Assembly (NCBI GenBank): GCA_021390615.1
Contig: JAJEJU010000025.1
Location: 1,240,001 to 1,304,000, forward strand
Direction: 5' to 3'
Length of the DNA stretch: 64,000 bases
Source: Rhodanobacteraceae bacterium ZG21-1
GTDB taxonomy: Bacteria > Pseudomonadota > Gammaproteobacteria > Xanthomonadales > Rhodanobacteraceae
Part shown: positions 18,661 through 26,797 of the stretch, piece after piece
Position numbering within the stretch: the stretch's first letter is position 1
How the letters are laid out: each line of letters begins with the position of its first letter
Notes under the pieces: model-generated
Database searches by the model: none
Told to the model about the DNA's origin: nothing
Seen by the model: the letters and a program-made list of their open reading frames with translations, nothing else
Made by a program: the position numbers and the translations under genes

Positions 18661-19509
18661 ATGCGCCTATCGATCTCCCTCCCTTCGCTGCGCCCCTTGC
18701 TTACGGCCCTGGCCGTCGTGCTGCTTGCCGGCTGCACCATCGCGCCGCCGCGTACCGACGATCCGCTCGAGAAGTACAACCGCAAGGCCTACGCCTTCAA
18801 CGACAAGCTGGACAAGGCGGTGATCCGCCCGGTCGCGGTGGGCTACCGCAAGGTGACCACGCCGACCATGCGGACCGGGGTGGATAACTTCTTCACCAAT
18901 ATCCGCCTGCCGATCACCGTGGCCAACGACCTGCTGCAGGCGCGCCCGGTGCAGGCGGTGCAGACCTCGGGCCGCTTCCTGGTCAACCTGACCCTGGGCG
19001 TGGGCGGCCTGTTCGACCTCGCCAGCGCGCTGCACATCCCGATGCAGACCACCGACTTCGGCGTGACCATGGCCCGCTGGGGCGTGCCCGAAGGCGACTA
19101 CCTGGTGGTGCCGTTCGTCGGTCCCAGCACCATGCGCGATATCTGGTCGCTGCCGGTCGACAGCTACTTCTTCGATCCGCTGAGCTATTACCCGCGCAAT
19201 CACCACTTCAAGCAGGGCCGCTACTACATTCCGCAGGTGCTTTACCTGGTGTCGCTGCGTTCGCGCCTGCTCGATGCCGAGGGCTTCCTGGCCAGCGCCT
19301 ACGATCCGTATGCCTTCGTGCGCGACGCCTACCGTCAGCAGCGCATTAACGCGATCTACTACGGCAATCCGCCGTCCAGCGTGATCGAACGCATGCAGGG
19401 CCTGGATCAGAAGGGCTTCGATCCCGAGCAGTTGCTCAACGAGCAGCAGCAGTGGGAGAAGAACAACAAGCAGCAGTCCGGCGCCGCGACGACGCCCACC
19501 AAGCAGTAA
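18661..19509 (+). CDS. mlaA: outer-membrane lipoprotein MlaA
   Basis: MlaA removes misplaced phospholipids from the outer leaflet of the outer membrane and passes them to MlaC. The 282-residue product has a lipoprotein signal peptide with lipobox LLAGC (Cys25). The MlaA/VacJ family motifs follow (DPLEKYNRKAYAFND, FFTNIRLP, and WGVPEGDYLVVPFVGPST in the middle). It ends in a Gln-rich tail. The partners mlaB-F are convergent immediately downstream. E. coli has mlaA elsewhere, so this local grouping makes one compact Mla locus. Confidence 0.96.
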   Translation: MRLSISLPSLRPLLTALAVVLLAGCTIAPPRTDDPLEKYNRKAYAFNDKLDKAVIRPVAVGYRKVTTPTMRTGVDNFFTNIRLPITVANDLLQARPVQAVQTSGRFLVNLTLGVGGLFDLASALHIPMQTTDFGVTMARWGVPEGDYLVVPFVGPSTMRDIWSLPVDSYFFDPLSYYPRNHHFKQGRYYIPQVLYLVSLRSRLLDAEGFLASAYDPYAFVRDAYRQQRINAIYYGNPPSSVIERMQGLDQKGFDPEQLLNEQQQWEKNNKQQSGAATTPTKQ

Positions 19510-19564
19510 GCGGCCGATTCCATTTCGCGACCCGGCATGTCGTCCGGGTCTCGACCCCAGAAAC

Positions 19565-19591
19565 GAAACGAGCGGCCTGGCCGCTCGTTTT
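19565..19591. terminator. bidirectional terminator between mlaA and mlaB
   Basis: A perfect 11-bp stem (AACGAGCGGCC / GGCCGCTCGTT) with a single-base loop is followed by TTT on the plus strand. On the minus strand the stem is followed by TCG, so it mainly serves mlaA and may also stop mlaFEDCB. Confidence 0.8.
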
Positions 19592-19613
19592 GCTATGCAC
19601 CAGCCCTGCGGTT

Positions 19614-19910
19614 TCAGGCCGCCAGCATGGCCTCGACTTCGCAGACCTGGGCCAGCCGCTGCAGGCTGGGCGGCAGATGGACCACGCTGAGCCGCCCGCG
19701 GCTGCCCGCCACGGCGGCAAGCACGCAGGCCAGGCCCGCGCTGTCGCTATGGGTCACCCCGGCCAGGTCCAGCCGGGCCGGCCCGCTGCTGCCGGCCAGC
19801 GCCGCGCGGATCGATGCAAGCGCCTGCTCCGCCGTGCCGAAGGTCAGCGCACCCGACACCGCCAGGGTGCCGGGTGCAGCGGTATCTACATGGAAGGCCG
19901 GCGCCGCCAT
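19614..19910 (-). CDS. mlaB: STAS-domain protein MlaB
   Basis: MlaB is the small cytoplasmic STAS protein that binds the MlaF ATPase and stabilises the MlaFEDB transporter. The 98-residue product has the STAS pattern TLAVSGALTFGTAEQAL, then LDLAGVTHSDSAGLA with the conserved Ser/Thr-containing loop. The ATG at 19910 lies two bases after the mlaC stop, so translation is coupled. Longer in-frame starts inside mlaC are not needed. Confidence 0.92.
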   Translation of the reverse strand: MAAPAFHVDTAAPGTLAVSGALTFGTAEQALASIRAALAGSSGPARLDLAGVTHSDSAGLACVLAAVAGSRGRLSVVHLPPSLQRLAQVCEVEAMLAA

Positions 19911-19912
19911 GG

Positions 19913-20584
19913 TCAATGCCCCTGCTTGCTGTCCTGTTCCATGGTCTTCAGGGCGCCTTCGCCCTGCGTCTCCAGGTTGGTGATCAGCTGGTCGATGCCG
20001 ACCTTGCGCACTTCGGCGTCGACCTGGTTGCGGTAGTTGGTGATGTAGGAAATGCCCTCGATCACCACGTCGTAGGCCTTCCACTCGCCGTCATTGGTGC
20101 GCCGGAACGCATAGTCGACCGCGATCGCCTTGCCGTCGCTGGTGATCACCTGGGTGCGCACGGTGGTGCGGCGCGGATCGAGGTCGCCGCTGAACGGCAG
20201 CACCTTCACCGTGCCCTTGGTGTAGTTGAGCAGGCCGTCGGCGTAGCGGTTGGTCAGCGAGGTGTAGAAGGCCTTGGCGAAGCGCGAGCGCTGCTCGGCG
20301 GTCGCTTCGCGCGCGTGCTGGCCGAGCACCAGGATCGAGGCCCAGTCGGTGTCGAAGTGCGGCAGGAAGATCTGGTTGATCAGCGCCACCAGCTTGGGCT
20401 TGTTGTTCTGCAGCTCGGCCCGGTGGTCCGCGATCTGGACGTCGAGCTGATGGGTGATGTCCTGCACCACCTGCACCGGCGTCTCCTGTGACGCGGGCGC
20501 GGCGGCGGCCTGCTGGGCGAGTGCGGGCGCGGCGGCAACGCCGCCCAGCGCGACTACGATGGCAATGGCCAGACTACGCAGCAT
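19913..20584 (-). CDS. mlaC: periplasmic phospholipid-binding protein MlaC
   Basis: MlaC ferries phospholipids across the periplasm between MlaA and MlaFEDB. The 223-residue product has a signal peptide cleaved near AAAPALAQ. It then shows the MlaC/Ttg2D pattern (FLPHFDTDW, YADGLLNY, and YDVVIEGISYITNYRNQ near residue 180). Length is typical. It lies 25 bp after mlaD in the operon. Confidence 0.95.
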   Translation of the reverse strand: MLRSLAIAIVVALGGVAAAPALAQQAAAAPASQETPVQVVQDITHQLDVQIADHRAELQNNKPKLVALINQIFLPHFDTDWASILVLGQHAREATAEQRSRFAKAFYTSLTNRYADGLLNYTKGTVKVLPFSGDLDPRRTTVRTQVITSDGKAIAVDYAFRRTNDGEWKAYDVVIEGISYITNYRNQVDAEVRKVGIDQLITNLETQGEGALKTMEQDSKQGH

Positions 20585-20609
20585 GGGAATGTCCTCGTGG
20601 GGAGCCGAC

Positions 20610-21488
20610 TTACTTCTTGCCGGTCGGCGGGGTAGGAGATGGAGTGCCGCTGGCGCTGCCGGACTTGTCGCCGGACGACGAGCCGTTCACCAGGAACTTG
20701 CCGATCAGGTCTTCCAGCTGCATCGCCGACTGGGTCAGGATCAGCTCGTCGTCGTTTTTCAGATTGTCTGGCGAACCGCCGGGCTGGATCGCAACATACT
20801 GGCCGCCGATCAAACCGCTGGTGAACACCGCCGCCGACGAATCGTTCGGGATGTGGTTGTAGCGCTTGTCGATCGCCAGGGTCACCTTGGCGTCCAGCTT
20901 GACCGGGTCGGCCTCGACCGACTGCACGCTGCCGATCGCCACGCCGGCCATCTTCACCGGGGCGCCGGCGGACAGGCTGCCGACATTGGTGAAGCGCGCG
21001 CTCACCGCATAGGTGCCGCCGAGGTTGTCGGCCGCACCGCCGGAGCCGAGGAACTTGCCCAGCATCGCTTCCAGCGGCTGCGACGAACGGCTCAGCGCGA
21101 GGGTGCCGCCGTCGCCGACCACCTTCTTGGAGCTGCCGTAGTCGATGCCGATGTACTGGTCGCCGAGCAGGCCGCTTGTGAAGATGGTGACTACCGAGTC
21201 GTCGGGAATCTTGTTGAAGTTCTTGTCGATCGCCAGCACCACGTCGGCCTGGGCACTGGCCGGGTCGAGCGCGATCGACTGCACCTGCCCCACCCGCACG
21301 CCGGCGACCTTCACCGGCGAGCGCTCCTTCAGCTGGCCGACGTCGGCGAAGTGGGTGGTTACCGTGTAGCTGGCGCCGCGGTGCACGTTGGCCACCGAGG
21401 TGGTCTGGGTGGCCAGGTAAACCAGCGCGGCGAAGCCGAGCAGGATGAACAGGCCGGTGCCGACGGCATACGAAGGTCTCTGACTCAC
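20610..21488 (-). CDS. mlaD: MlaD with two tandem MCE domains
   Basis: MlaD forms the periplasmic lipid-binding ring on the MlaE permease. The 292-residue product has one N-terminal membrane segment (about residues 8-26). It then carries two MCE domains, at about 39-117 and 159-236, where E. coli MlaD (about 183 aa) has one. Matching blocks are SPVKVAGVRVGQVQSI / APVKMAGVAIGSVQSV and VTIFTSGLLGDQYIGI / AAVFTSGLIGGQYVAI. Each is followed by a similar helix (PLEAMLGKFLGSG / QLEDLIGKFLVNG). The repeated unit is about 120 residues. The tail is Ser/Pro/Gly-rich. It is in the mlaFEDCB operon. Confidence 0.94.
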   Translation of the reverse strand: MSQRPSYAVGTGLFILLGFAALVYLATQTTSVANVHRGASYTVTTHFADVGQLKERSPVKVAGVRVGQVQSIALDPASAQADVVLAIDKNFNKIPDDSVVTIFTSGLLGDQYIGIDYGSSKKVVGDGGTLALSRSSQPLEAMLGKFLGSGGAADNLGGTYAVSARFTNVGSLSAGAPVKMAGVAIGSVQSVEADPVKLDAKVTLAIDKRYNHIPNDSSAAVFTSGLIGGQYVAIQPGGSPDNLKNDDELILTQSAMQLEDLIGKFLVNGSSSGDKSGSASGTPSPTPPTGKK

Positions 21489-21561
21489 GGCACGATCCTC
21501 GTGGAAGAAGGGAGCGACGAAAAACGAAGGAATGAAGTCATGGTGGCGGCCGGGCAGTCGG

Positions 21562-22332
21562 TCACATCAGGAAGGCGGTGAGCACGAAGTCCAGCGCCAG
21601 GATGGCGATCGACGAGGCCACCACGGTGCGCGTCGTGGCATAGGCCACGCCCTCGCTGGTCGGCGGCGTGGTGAAGCCCTGGTAGACCGCGATCAGCGAC
21701 ACCGCGGCGCCGAAGGCCAGGCTCTTCAGCAGGATGCCGTTGACGATGTCGGTATGCAGGTTCACCGCCGCGGTCATGTTCGACCAGAACGTGCCGTTGT
21801 CGATGCCCAGCCAGGTCACCCCGACCAGGTGGCCGCCGAGGATGCCCATCGCGCAGAACACGCAGCACAGCAGCGGCATCGCGATCAGCCCGGCGAGGAA
21901 GCGCGGCGTGCCCACATAGGCCACCGGATCGACCGCCATCATCTCCATCGCGGCGATCTGGTCGGTGGCCCGCATCAGGCCGATTTCGGCGGTGATCGAG
22001 GTACCGGCGCGGCCGGCGAACAGCAGCGCGGTGACCACCGGCCCCAGCTCGCGATAGATCGCCAGCGCCACCACCATGCCGCTGGCCGCGGTGCCGCCGA
22101 AGATCTGCAGCACGTAATACAGCTGCAGCGCCAGCACCAGGCCGACGAACAGGCCGCAGACCATGATGATGACCAGGCTCATCGCGCCGACGAACCACAA
22201 CTGGCGCACGGTCTCGCGGAAATGCTTGAAGCTGCGCGGAATCGCCGCCAGCAGGGTCAGCAGGAACAGCCCGCAGCCGCCGATCTGGGCCAGCGCCTGC
22301 AGCAGCGGATTGCGCATCGGCCGGGCGCTCAT
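21562..22332 (-). CDS. mlaE: Mla ABC transporter permease MlaE
   Basis: MlaE is the inner-membrane permease of the MlaFEDB phospholipid transporter. The 256-residue product has about five to six membrane segments and the family motifs ELGPVVTALLFAGRAG, ITAEIGLMRATDQIAAMEMM (in part) and PRFLAGLIAMPLL. The start ATG overlaps the mlaF stop by 4 bp. An in-frame extension upstream to 22434 lies inside mlaF and has no coding support. Confidence 0.95.
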   Translation of the reverse strand: MSARPMRNPLLQALAQIGGCGLFLLTLLAAIPRSFKHFRETVRQLWFVGAMSLVIIMVCGLFVGLVLALQLYYVLQIFGGTAASGMVVALAIYRELGPVVTALLFAGRAGTSITAEIGLMRATDQIAAMEMMAVDPVAYVGTPRFLAGLIAMPLLCCVFCAMGILGGHLVGVTWLGIDNGTFWSNMTAAVNLHTDIVNGILLKSLAFGAAVSLIAVYQGFTTPPTSEGVAYATTRTVVASSIAILALDFVLTAFLM

Positions 22333-23165
22333 GCGCGCTGCTCCGCGAAGCCCAGCGCCGTGGCGTAATCGCCGGCCGGATACTGGAACGGCACCGGGCC
22401 GTCCGCCTCGCCGCCGAAGAACTGCCGCGTCCACGGCGAGCCGTCGGCGGCGATGGTGGCCGGATCGCCCTGCGCCACCACCTTGCCGTTGGCGATCAGG
22501 TAGATGTGGTCGGCGACCTGCTTGATCGCCTCCAGCTCGTGAGCCACCAGCACGCTGGTGATGCCCAGCGTTTCGTTGAGCGTGCGGATCAGCTTCAGCA
22601 CCTGGTTCAGGGCGATCGGGTCGAGGCCCACGAAGGGCTCGTCGTAGAGGATCAGCATGGGATCGAACACGATCGCGCGCGCCAGCGCCACGCGCCGGGC
22701 CATGCCGCCGGAAAGCTCGCTCGGCATCAGCCGCGCCGCGCCGCGCAGGCCCACCGACTGCAGCTTGGTCAGCACGATGTTGCGGATCAGCTCTTCCGGC
22801 AGCCGCGTATGCTGGCGCAGCGGAAAAGCCACGTTCTCGAACACGTCGAAGTCGGTCAGCAGGGCGGAGTTCTGGAACAGGTAGCCGATCCGCTCGCGCA
22901 GCTCGAACAGCTGCAGGCGGCTCAGCTCCGGCACGTTGTGCCCGTCCACCCGCACCTCGCCGGCGTCACCGCGCATCTGCCCGGTGATGTGCTTCAGCAA
23001 GGTGGTCTTGCCGGTGCCGCTGGGGCCCATGATGGCGGTGACCTTGCCGCGCGGAATGTCCAGATCCAGCGCGTCGAACACGGTCTTGCCGTTCAGCACC
23101 GTGGTCAGGCCACGGATGCGCACCAGGGTGCGGTCATCGGAGGCGGCGCGGACGGGGTCGGTCAT
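22329..23165 (-). CDS. mlaF: Mla ABC transporter ATP-binding protein MlaF
   Basis: MlaF is the ATPase of the MlaFEDB phospholipid transporter. The 278-residue product has Walker A (MGPSGTGKTT), the Q-loop (YLFQNSALL), the signature LSGGMARRVALARA, Walker B (LILYDEPFVGLDP) and the H-loop (VLVAHELEA). The start at 23165 gives the expected N-terminus; the longer frame to 23273 is unlikely. It is the first gene of mlaFEDCB, divergent from the ATPase gene at 23299. No clear promoter was identified in the gap. Confidence 0.95.
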   Translation of the reverse strand: MTDPVRAASDDRTLVRIRGLTTVLNGKTVFDALDLDIPRGKVTAIMGPSGTGKTTLLKHITGQMRGDAGEVRVDGHNVPELSRLQLFELRERIGYLFQNSALLTDFDVFENVAFPLRQHTRLPEELIRNIVLTKLQSVGLRGAARLMPSELSGGMARRVALARAIVFDPMLILYDEPFVGLDPIALNQVLKLIRTLNETLGITSVLVAHELEAIKQVADHIYLIANGKVVAQGDPATIAADGSPWTRQFFGGEADGPVPFQYPAGDYATALGFAEQRA

Positions 23166-23298
23166 GGGCAGGGCTTCGGCTGCAAAGGCGTACAAATTAC
23201 CGGAAGCGCAACAAGCGCGCCATCCGGCGCTGTGTGACGGCGGTTTGCCACGGGCCTGAGGAGTGCTCATCATGCGCGCAGACAGGGGGGAGGTCGCG

Positions 23299-24054
23299 AT
23301 GGGATCGCTGGATGCCGAGCATTACGTGCTGGAAGTGCGCCTGCGCCGCGAGCGCGTACCCTCGTTCGAACGCTATCCGTTCTCGCTGCCGGCGCTGCGC
23401 GCATTCGACCGGCTGGAGCTGCATCCTGCGGTGACCTTCGTGGTGGGCGAGAACGGCAGCGGCAAGTCCACCCTGCTCGAAGGCATCGCCGCGGCCTGGG
23501 GCTTCAATCCCGAAGGCGGCACCAAGAATTTCCGCTTCGCCACGCGCGCCTCGCATTCGGAGCTGCACCAGTATCTGCTGCTGAGCAAGAGCTTCCAGCG
23601 CGCCAAGGACGGTTTCTTCCTGCGTGCCGAGAGCTTCTTCAACGTGGCCACGGAAATCGAGGCGCTCGACAAAGAGCCCTGTTTTGGCCCACCGATCATC
23701 GATTCCTACGGCCATCGCTCGCTGCACGAGCAATCGCACGGCGAATCCTTTTTCGCGCTGATGCAGCACCGCTTCGGCGGCCACGGCTTCTACGTGCTGG
23801 ACGAACCGGAGGCAGCGCTGTCGCCGGCCCGCCAGCTGGCGATGCTGCAGCGGATCCATCAACTGGTCGGGCAGCGCTCGCAGTTCGTCATCGCCACCCA
23901 CTCGCCGATCCTGATGAGCTATCCCGACGCGTGGATCTACCAGATCGGCGAACAAGGGCTGGAACGGGCGGCCTATGAGGACACCGAGCACTACGAACTG
24001 ACCCGCAGCTTTCTCAACAGCCCGCGCAGCTTTCTGCGCAACCTGCTGGATTGA
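23299..24054 (+). CDS. stand-alone AAA ATPase of unknown role
   Basis: A 251-residue ABC/SMC-type ATPase without membrane segments. Walker A is GENGSGKST, Walker B FYVLDEPEAALSP, and the switch region IATHSPILMSYP. This set is typical of the predicted ATP-binding (OLD/RecF-like) proteins of PF13304 type. ATG 23299 is preferred because GGGGAGG precedes it by five bases; in-frame starts at 23263 and 23272 lack this. It stands alone between mlaF and gmk, so context gives no function. Its lack of a partner nuclease argues against a defence role, but that is not excluded. Confidence 0.82.
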   Translation: MGSLDAEHYVLEVRLRRERVPSFERYPFSLPALRAFDRLELHPAVTFVVGENGSGKSTLLEGIAAAWGFNPEGGTKNFRFATRASHSELHQYLLLSKSFQRAKDGFFLRAESFFNVATEIEALDKEPCFGPPIIDSYGHRSLHEQSHGESFFALMQHRFGGHGFYVLDEPEAALSPARQLAMLQRIHQLVGQRSQFVIATHSPILMSYPDAWIYQIGEQGLERAAYEDTEHYELTRSFLNSPRSFLRNLLD

Positions 24055-24093
24055 ATTGCGGCGGCGCGGCTCGTACCGCCCTGCTCCGACGAC

Positions 24094-24741
24094 TCAGTCC
24101 ACCGCCAGCAATTCGGCGATCAAGGTCTCGTGGCGCCGCCACTGCAGCGCAGCGCGCTGACGCACCGCGCGCACGATCGCCTGCAGGTCGGCCAGGGCGT
24201 CCTCGAAGCGATCGTTGACAATGATGTAGTCGAACTCGCCGGCGTGGCTGATTTCCTCGCGCGAGTTGTGCAGGCGCCGCTCGATCACCTCGGCGCTGTC
24301 CGAGGCGCGACCGCGCAGGCGCCGCTCCAGCTCGTGCCGCGACGGCGGCAGGATGAACACGCTGACGCAATCGGACTTGCTGCGCCGGATCTGCCGCGCG
24401 CCCTGCCAGTCGATCTCCAGCAGCACGTCGCGCTGCTGCGCCAGCAGATCCTGCACGGTGCGGCGCGAAGTGCCGTAGAGATTGCCGTGCACCTCGGCAT
24501 GCTCGAGAAAGATGCCGTCGGCGATCTCTCGCTCGAACTCCGGTCGCTCGACGAAATAATAGTGCCGGCCGTACTGCTCGCCCTGCCGGGGCGGCCGCGT
24601 GGTATGCGACACCGACAGCGAGATCGCCGGCTCGCGCTCGAGCAAGGCGTTGACCAGGGTGGACTTGCCGGCGCCCGAAGGCGCCGCCACCACGAACAAG
24701 GTGCCTTCCGTGACGACGCTGCCGGCCAGTTCGCTGCTCAT
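24094..24741 (-). CDS. gmk: guanylate kinase
   Basis: Gmk phosphorylates GMP to GDP with ATP. The 215-residue product has the P-loop APSGAGKST, the GMP-binding region (SVSHTTRPPRQGE, GRHYYFV, FLEHAEVHGNLYGTS) and the DWQGARQIR segment. It has the usual length. The open frame extends upstream to 25287, but the real start is MSSELAGSVVTEG at 24741. In most relatives gmk is followed directly by rpoZ; here the Mla locus and an ATPase intervene. Confidence 0.97.
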   Translation of the reverse strand: MSSELAGSVVTEGTLFVVAAPSGAGKSTLVNALLEREPAISLSVSHTTRPPRQGEQYGRHYYFVERPEFEREIADGIFLEHAEVHGNLYGTSRRTVQDLLAQQRDVLLEIDWQGARQIRRSKSDCVSVFILPPSRHELERRLRGRASDSAEVIERRLHNSREEISHAGEFDYIIVNDRFEDALADLQAIVRAVRQRAALQWRRHETLIAELLAVD

Positions 24742-25151
24742 GCGACGGCCCGCCGCTGGAGGAGGCCGATGCGCGAAAAGCGCGCGCAATCTACCGGTCG
24801 CGTGTAACCGACACACGCGCGATCGAGGGACTGCCAAGGAAAATGCTGGAAGCTCATCGCGGGAGTATAGCGGGGATGATCGCCGCCATTCGCGCGGGGC
24901 GAGCCTGGCCATGCCTCGTACCGCGCCGGCCCTGCCCGCCCGTGGCGGCCACACCTCGCGGACAGGGCCGATCGAAGGTCGATCGCCATCCGCGCTGCTT
25001 GGGCCGAGGCCAGCCCGCGACGGCGTGATTCGCCAATGCCACCAGGCCAGACAGCATGTCCTCCGCATGGCCGGCTGGGCACGCTCGCTTTTCGGGTGGC
25101 AGTCGCCACAGGGATAACGCGCCCTGCCGAGTGGATAAACGAGCCTCGCCG
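24742..25151. other. 410-bp intergenic region upstream of gmk
   Basis: The region lies between gmk and the MFS gene, both on the minus strand. It presumably carries the gmk promoter. I see no convincing hexamer pair, operator, RNA structure or gene in it. Several frames stay open because of the high GC content, but none has a start with a ribosome binding site. Confidence 0.5.
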
Positions 25152-26711
25152 CTAGCTCGGCGACGAATCCGTTTCCCGGCACAGGACATCCACGTCGCCG
25201 CGCGCCTCGTCCGCCTGTCGACCGAACATGACGTAAGCCAGCCAGGCAAACACGAAGGCGCCCGTCGCGCCATACAAGGTCACCCATCCGAAGCCGTGCG
25301 CCAGGGCGCCATGCATCACCGCGACCGGCAAGGCATGGGCGGCTTCGGACGTTCTCGTGTCTCCGCCCGCGGCGATCGCTTCGGCCAGAGCGCGCAAGGC
25401 GGCCGCGTCATGCGCTTCCGGCAAGGCCTCGGCGAGCCAGGCTGCGACACCCGCCAGCAGGATCGAACCCATCGCGGCGATATTGATCGCCAAGGTGATC
25501 AGCCGCGCACTCATGTCGATGCCCGAGGCCATGCCCGCCCGGCTGCGCGGCACCGCTCCGGTGGTGGTATTGGTGGTCGGCGTCTGGGTCAGGCCCAGCC
25601 CGATGCCCGCCGCCAGCGAACCCGGCAACAGGCTCAGCCAACCCGCGTGCTCGGCCTCGATGCCCAAGCGCAGCATCAGCAAGCCCAGCCCCAGCATGAC
25701 CAGGCCGGAGGTGATCGCCGCGCGAGGACCGTAGCGCGCCGCAAAGCGTTCGGCCAAGGGCGGCAGCAGCAGGGTCGGCGCGGTGTAGGCGAGCATCGCC
25801 AGCCCTGCCGCCATGGCGCCGTAGCCCAGCGCGCCCTGGTAGTAGATCGGCAGATAGATCACCAGCGGCCAGTACGAGAAATTCATGCCGATGCAGCCCA
25901 TCAGGGCACCGCGGAAACGGCGAATGCCGAACACCGCGAAATCGAACATCGGCTGCGCATGACTGCGCTCGATCAGGATGAAGGCGCCCAGGCTGAGGCC
26001 GGCGCAGGCCAGCACCGCGAGCGCCACGCCGCTGCCGAAACCCAGCTCACCGCCCTGAGTCAGGTAATAGGCGGCACCGAGCACGGCCGCCGACATGCTG
26101 AGCATGCCGCCCAGGTCCAGGCGGCCCGCCTGCGGATCGCGCGACTCCTCGATGCCTAGCCAGGCCGCCAACACCGCGAGCACGGCCAGCGGTGCATGCA
26201 GCCAGAACACCCACTGCCAGTTCAGCAGCGCCGCGACGGCGCCGCCGACCATGGCGCCGAAACCCAGCCCGAAGCCCAGCGCCACGCCCCAGATCGCGAA
26301 CGCGCGCCGGCGCCGTCGCTCGTCCTGGAATTGATGCGACAGGATCGCGACCTGGCAGATCAGCATCACGCCACCGGCCAGGCCCTGCACGGCACGTGCA
26401 GCGACCAGAAGCGTCACGCTGGTCGCCAGGCCGCACAGCAGCGAGGCGACGCCGAAGCCGACCGTGCCGACGACGAACAGCCTGCGCCGCCCGTAGCGAT
26501 CGGCCAGCGTGCCGGCGGCCATCAGCACGGTGGTGCAGGCGATGGTGTAGGCGTTCATCACCCACTGCATGTCCTTGAGATCGCCGCGCAGCGCCGTCTC
26601 CAGCGTGGGCAGGATCACCGGAATGCTCGAGGACTCCAGGCAGAACATCAGGGTGGCGAGGACGGCCGCTGCCAAGGTGAAAACTTGTTTCGAATCAGGC
26701 GATGAACTCAT
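25152..26711 (-). CDS. MFS transporter of the DHA2 (14-helix) type
   Basis: The 519-residue membrane protein resembles EmrB/QacA drug:proton antiporters. Motif A after TM2 is GTLADRYGRRRLFVVG. A long hydrophobic pattern compatible with 14 segments follows, with a GLGLTQTPTTNTTTGAVP segment in the second half (near residue 385) as in this family. The N-terminus contains ESSSIPVILPTLE. It would export a small hydrophobic compound across the inner membrane; the substrate is unknown. It lies 86 bp after the hydrolase gene in the same direction, so the two may form an operon for modifying and exporting a toxic compound. Confidence 0.9.
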   Translation of the reverse strand: MSSSPDSKQVFTLAAAVLATLMFCLESSSIPVILPTLETALRGDLKDMQWVMNAYTIACTTVLMAAGTLADRYGRRRLFVVGTVGFGVASLLCGLATSVTLLVAARAVQGLAGGVMLICQVAILSHQFQDERRRRRAFAIWGVALGFGLGFGAMVGGAVAALLNWQWVFWLHAPLAVLAVLAAWLGIEESRDPQAGRLDLGGMLSMSAAVLGAAYYLTQGGELGFGSGVALAVLACAGLSLGAFILIERSHAQPMFDFAVFGIRRFRGALMGCIGMNFSYWPLVIYLPIYYQGALGYGAMAAGLAMLAYTAPTLLLPPLAERFAARYGPRAAITSGLVMLGLGLLMLRLGIEAEHAGWLSLLPGSLAAGIGLGLTQTPTTNTTTGAVPRSRAGMASGIDMSARLITLAINIAAMGSILLAGVAAWLAEALPEAHDAAALRALAEAIAAGGDTRTSEAAHALPVAVMHGALAHGFGWVTLYGATGAFVFAWLAYVMFGRQADEARGDVDVLCRETDSSPS

Positions 26712-26797
26712 CGCGGAAAACTCCAGAACGCCGGCCGGTCATGGCAGTGACCGGCGCGGCACGAGCGACGCGCGCCCGGATGGCCGAATGCCAGAGC

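Noticed and set aside
23299-24054. Anti-phage defence ATPase (OLD/Abi type)
   Set aside because: No partner nuclease, toxin or other defence gene in the neighbourhood; kept as a lone ATPase.
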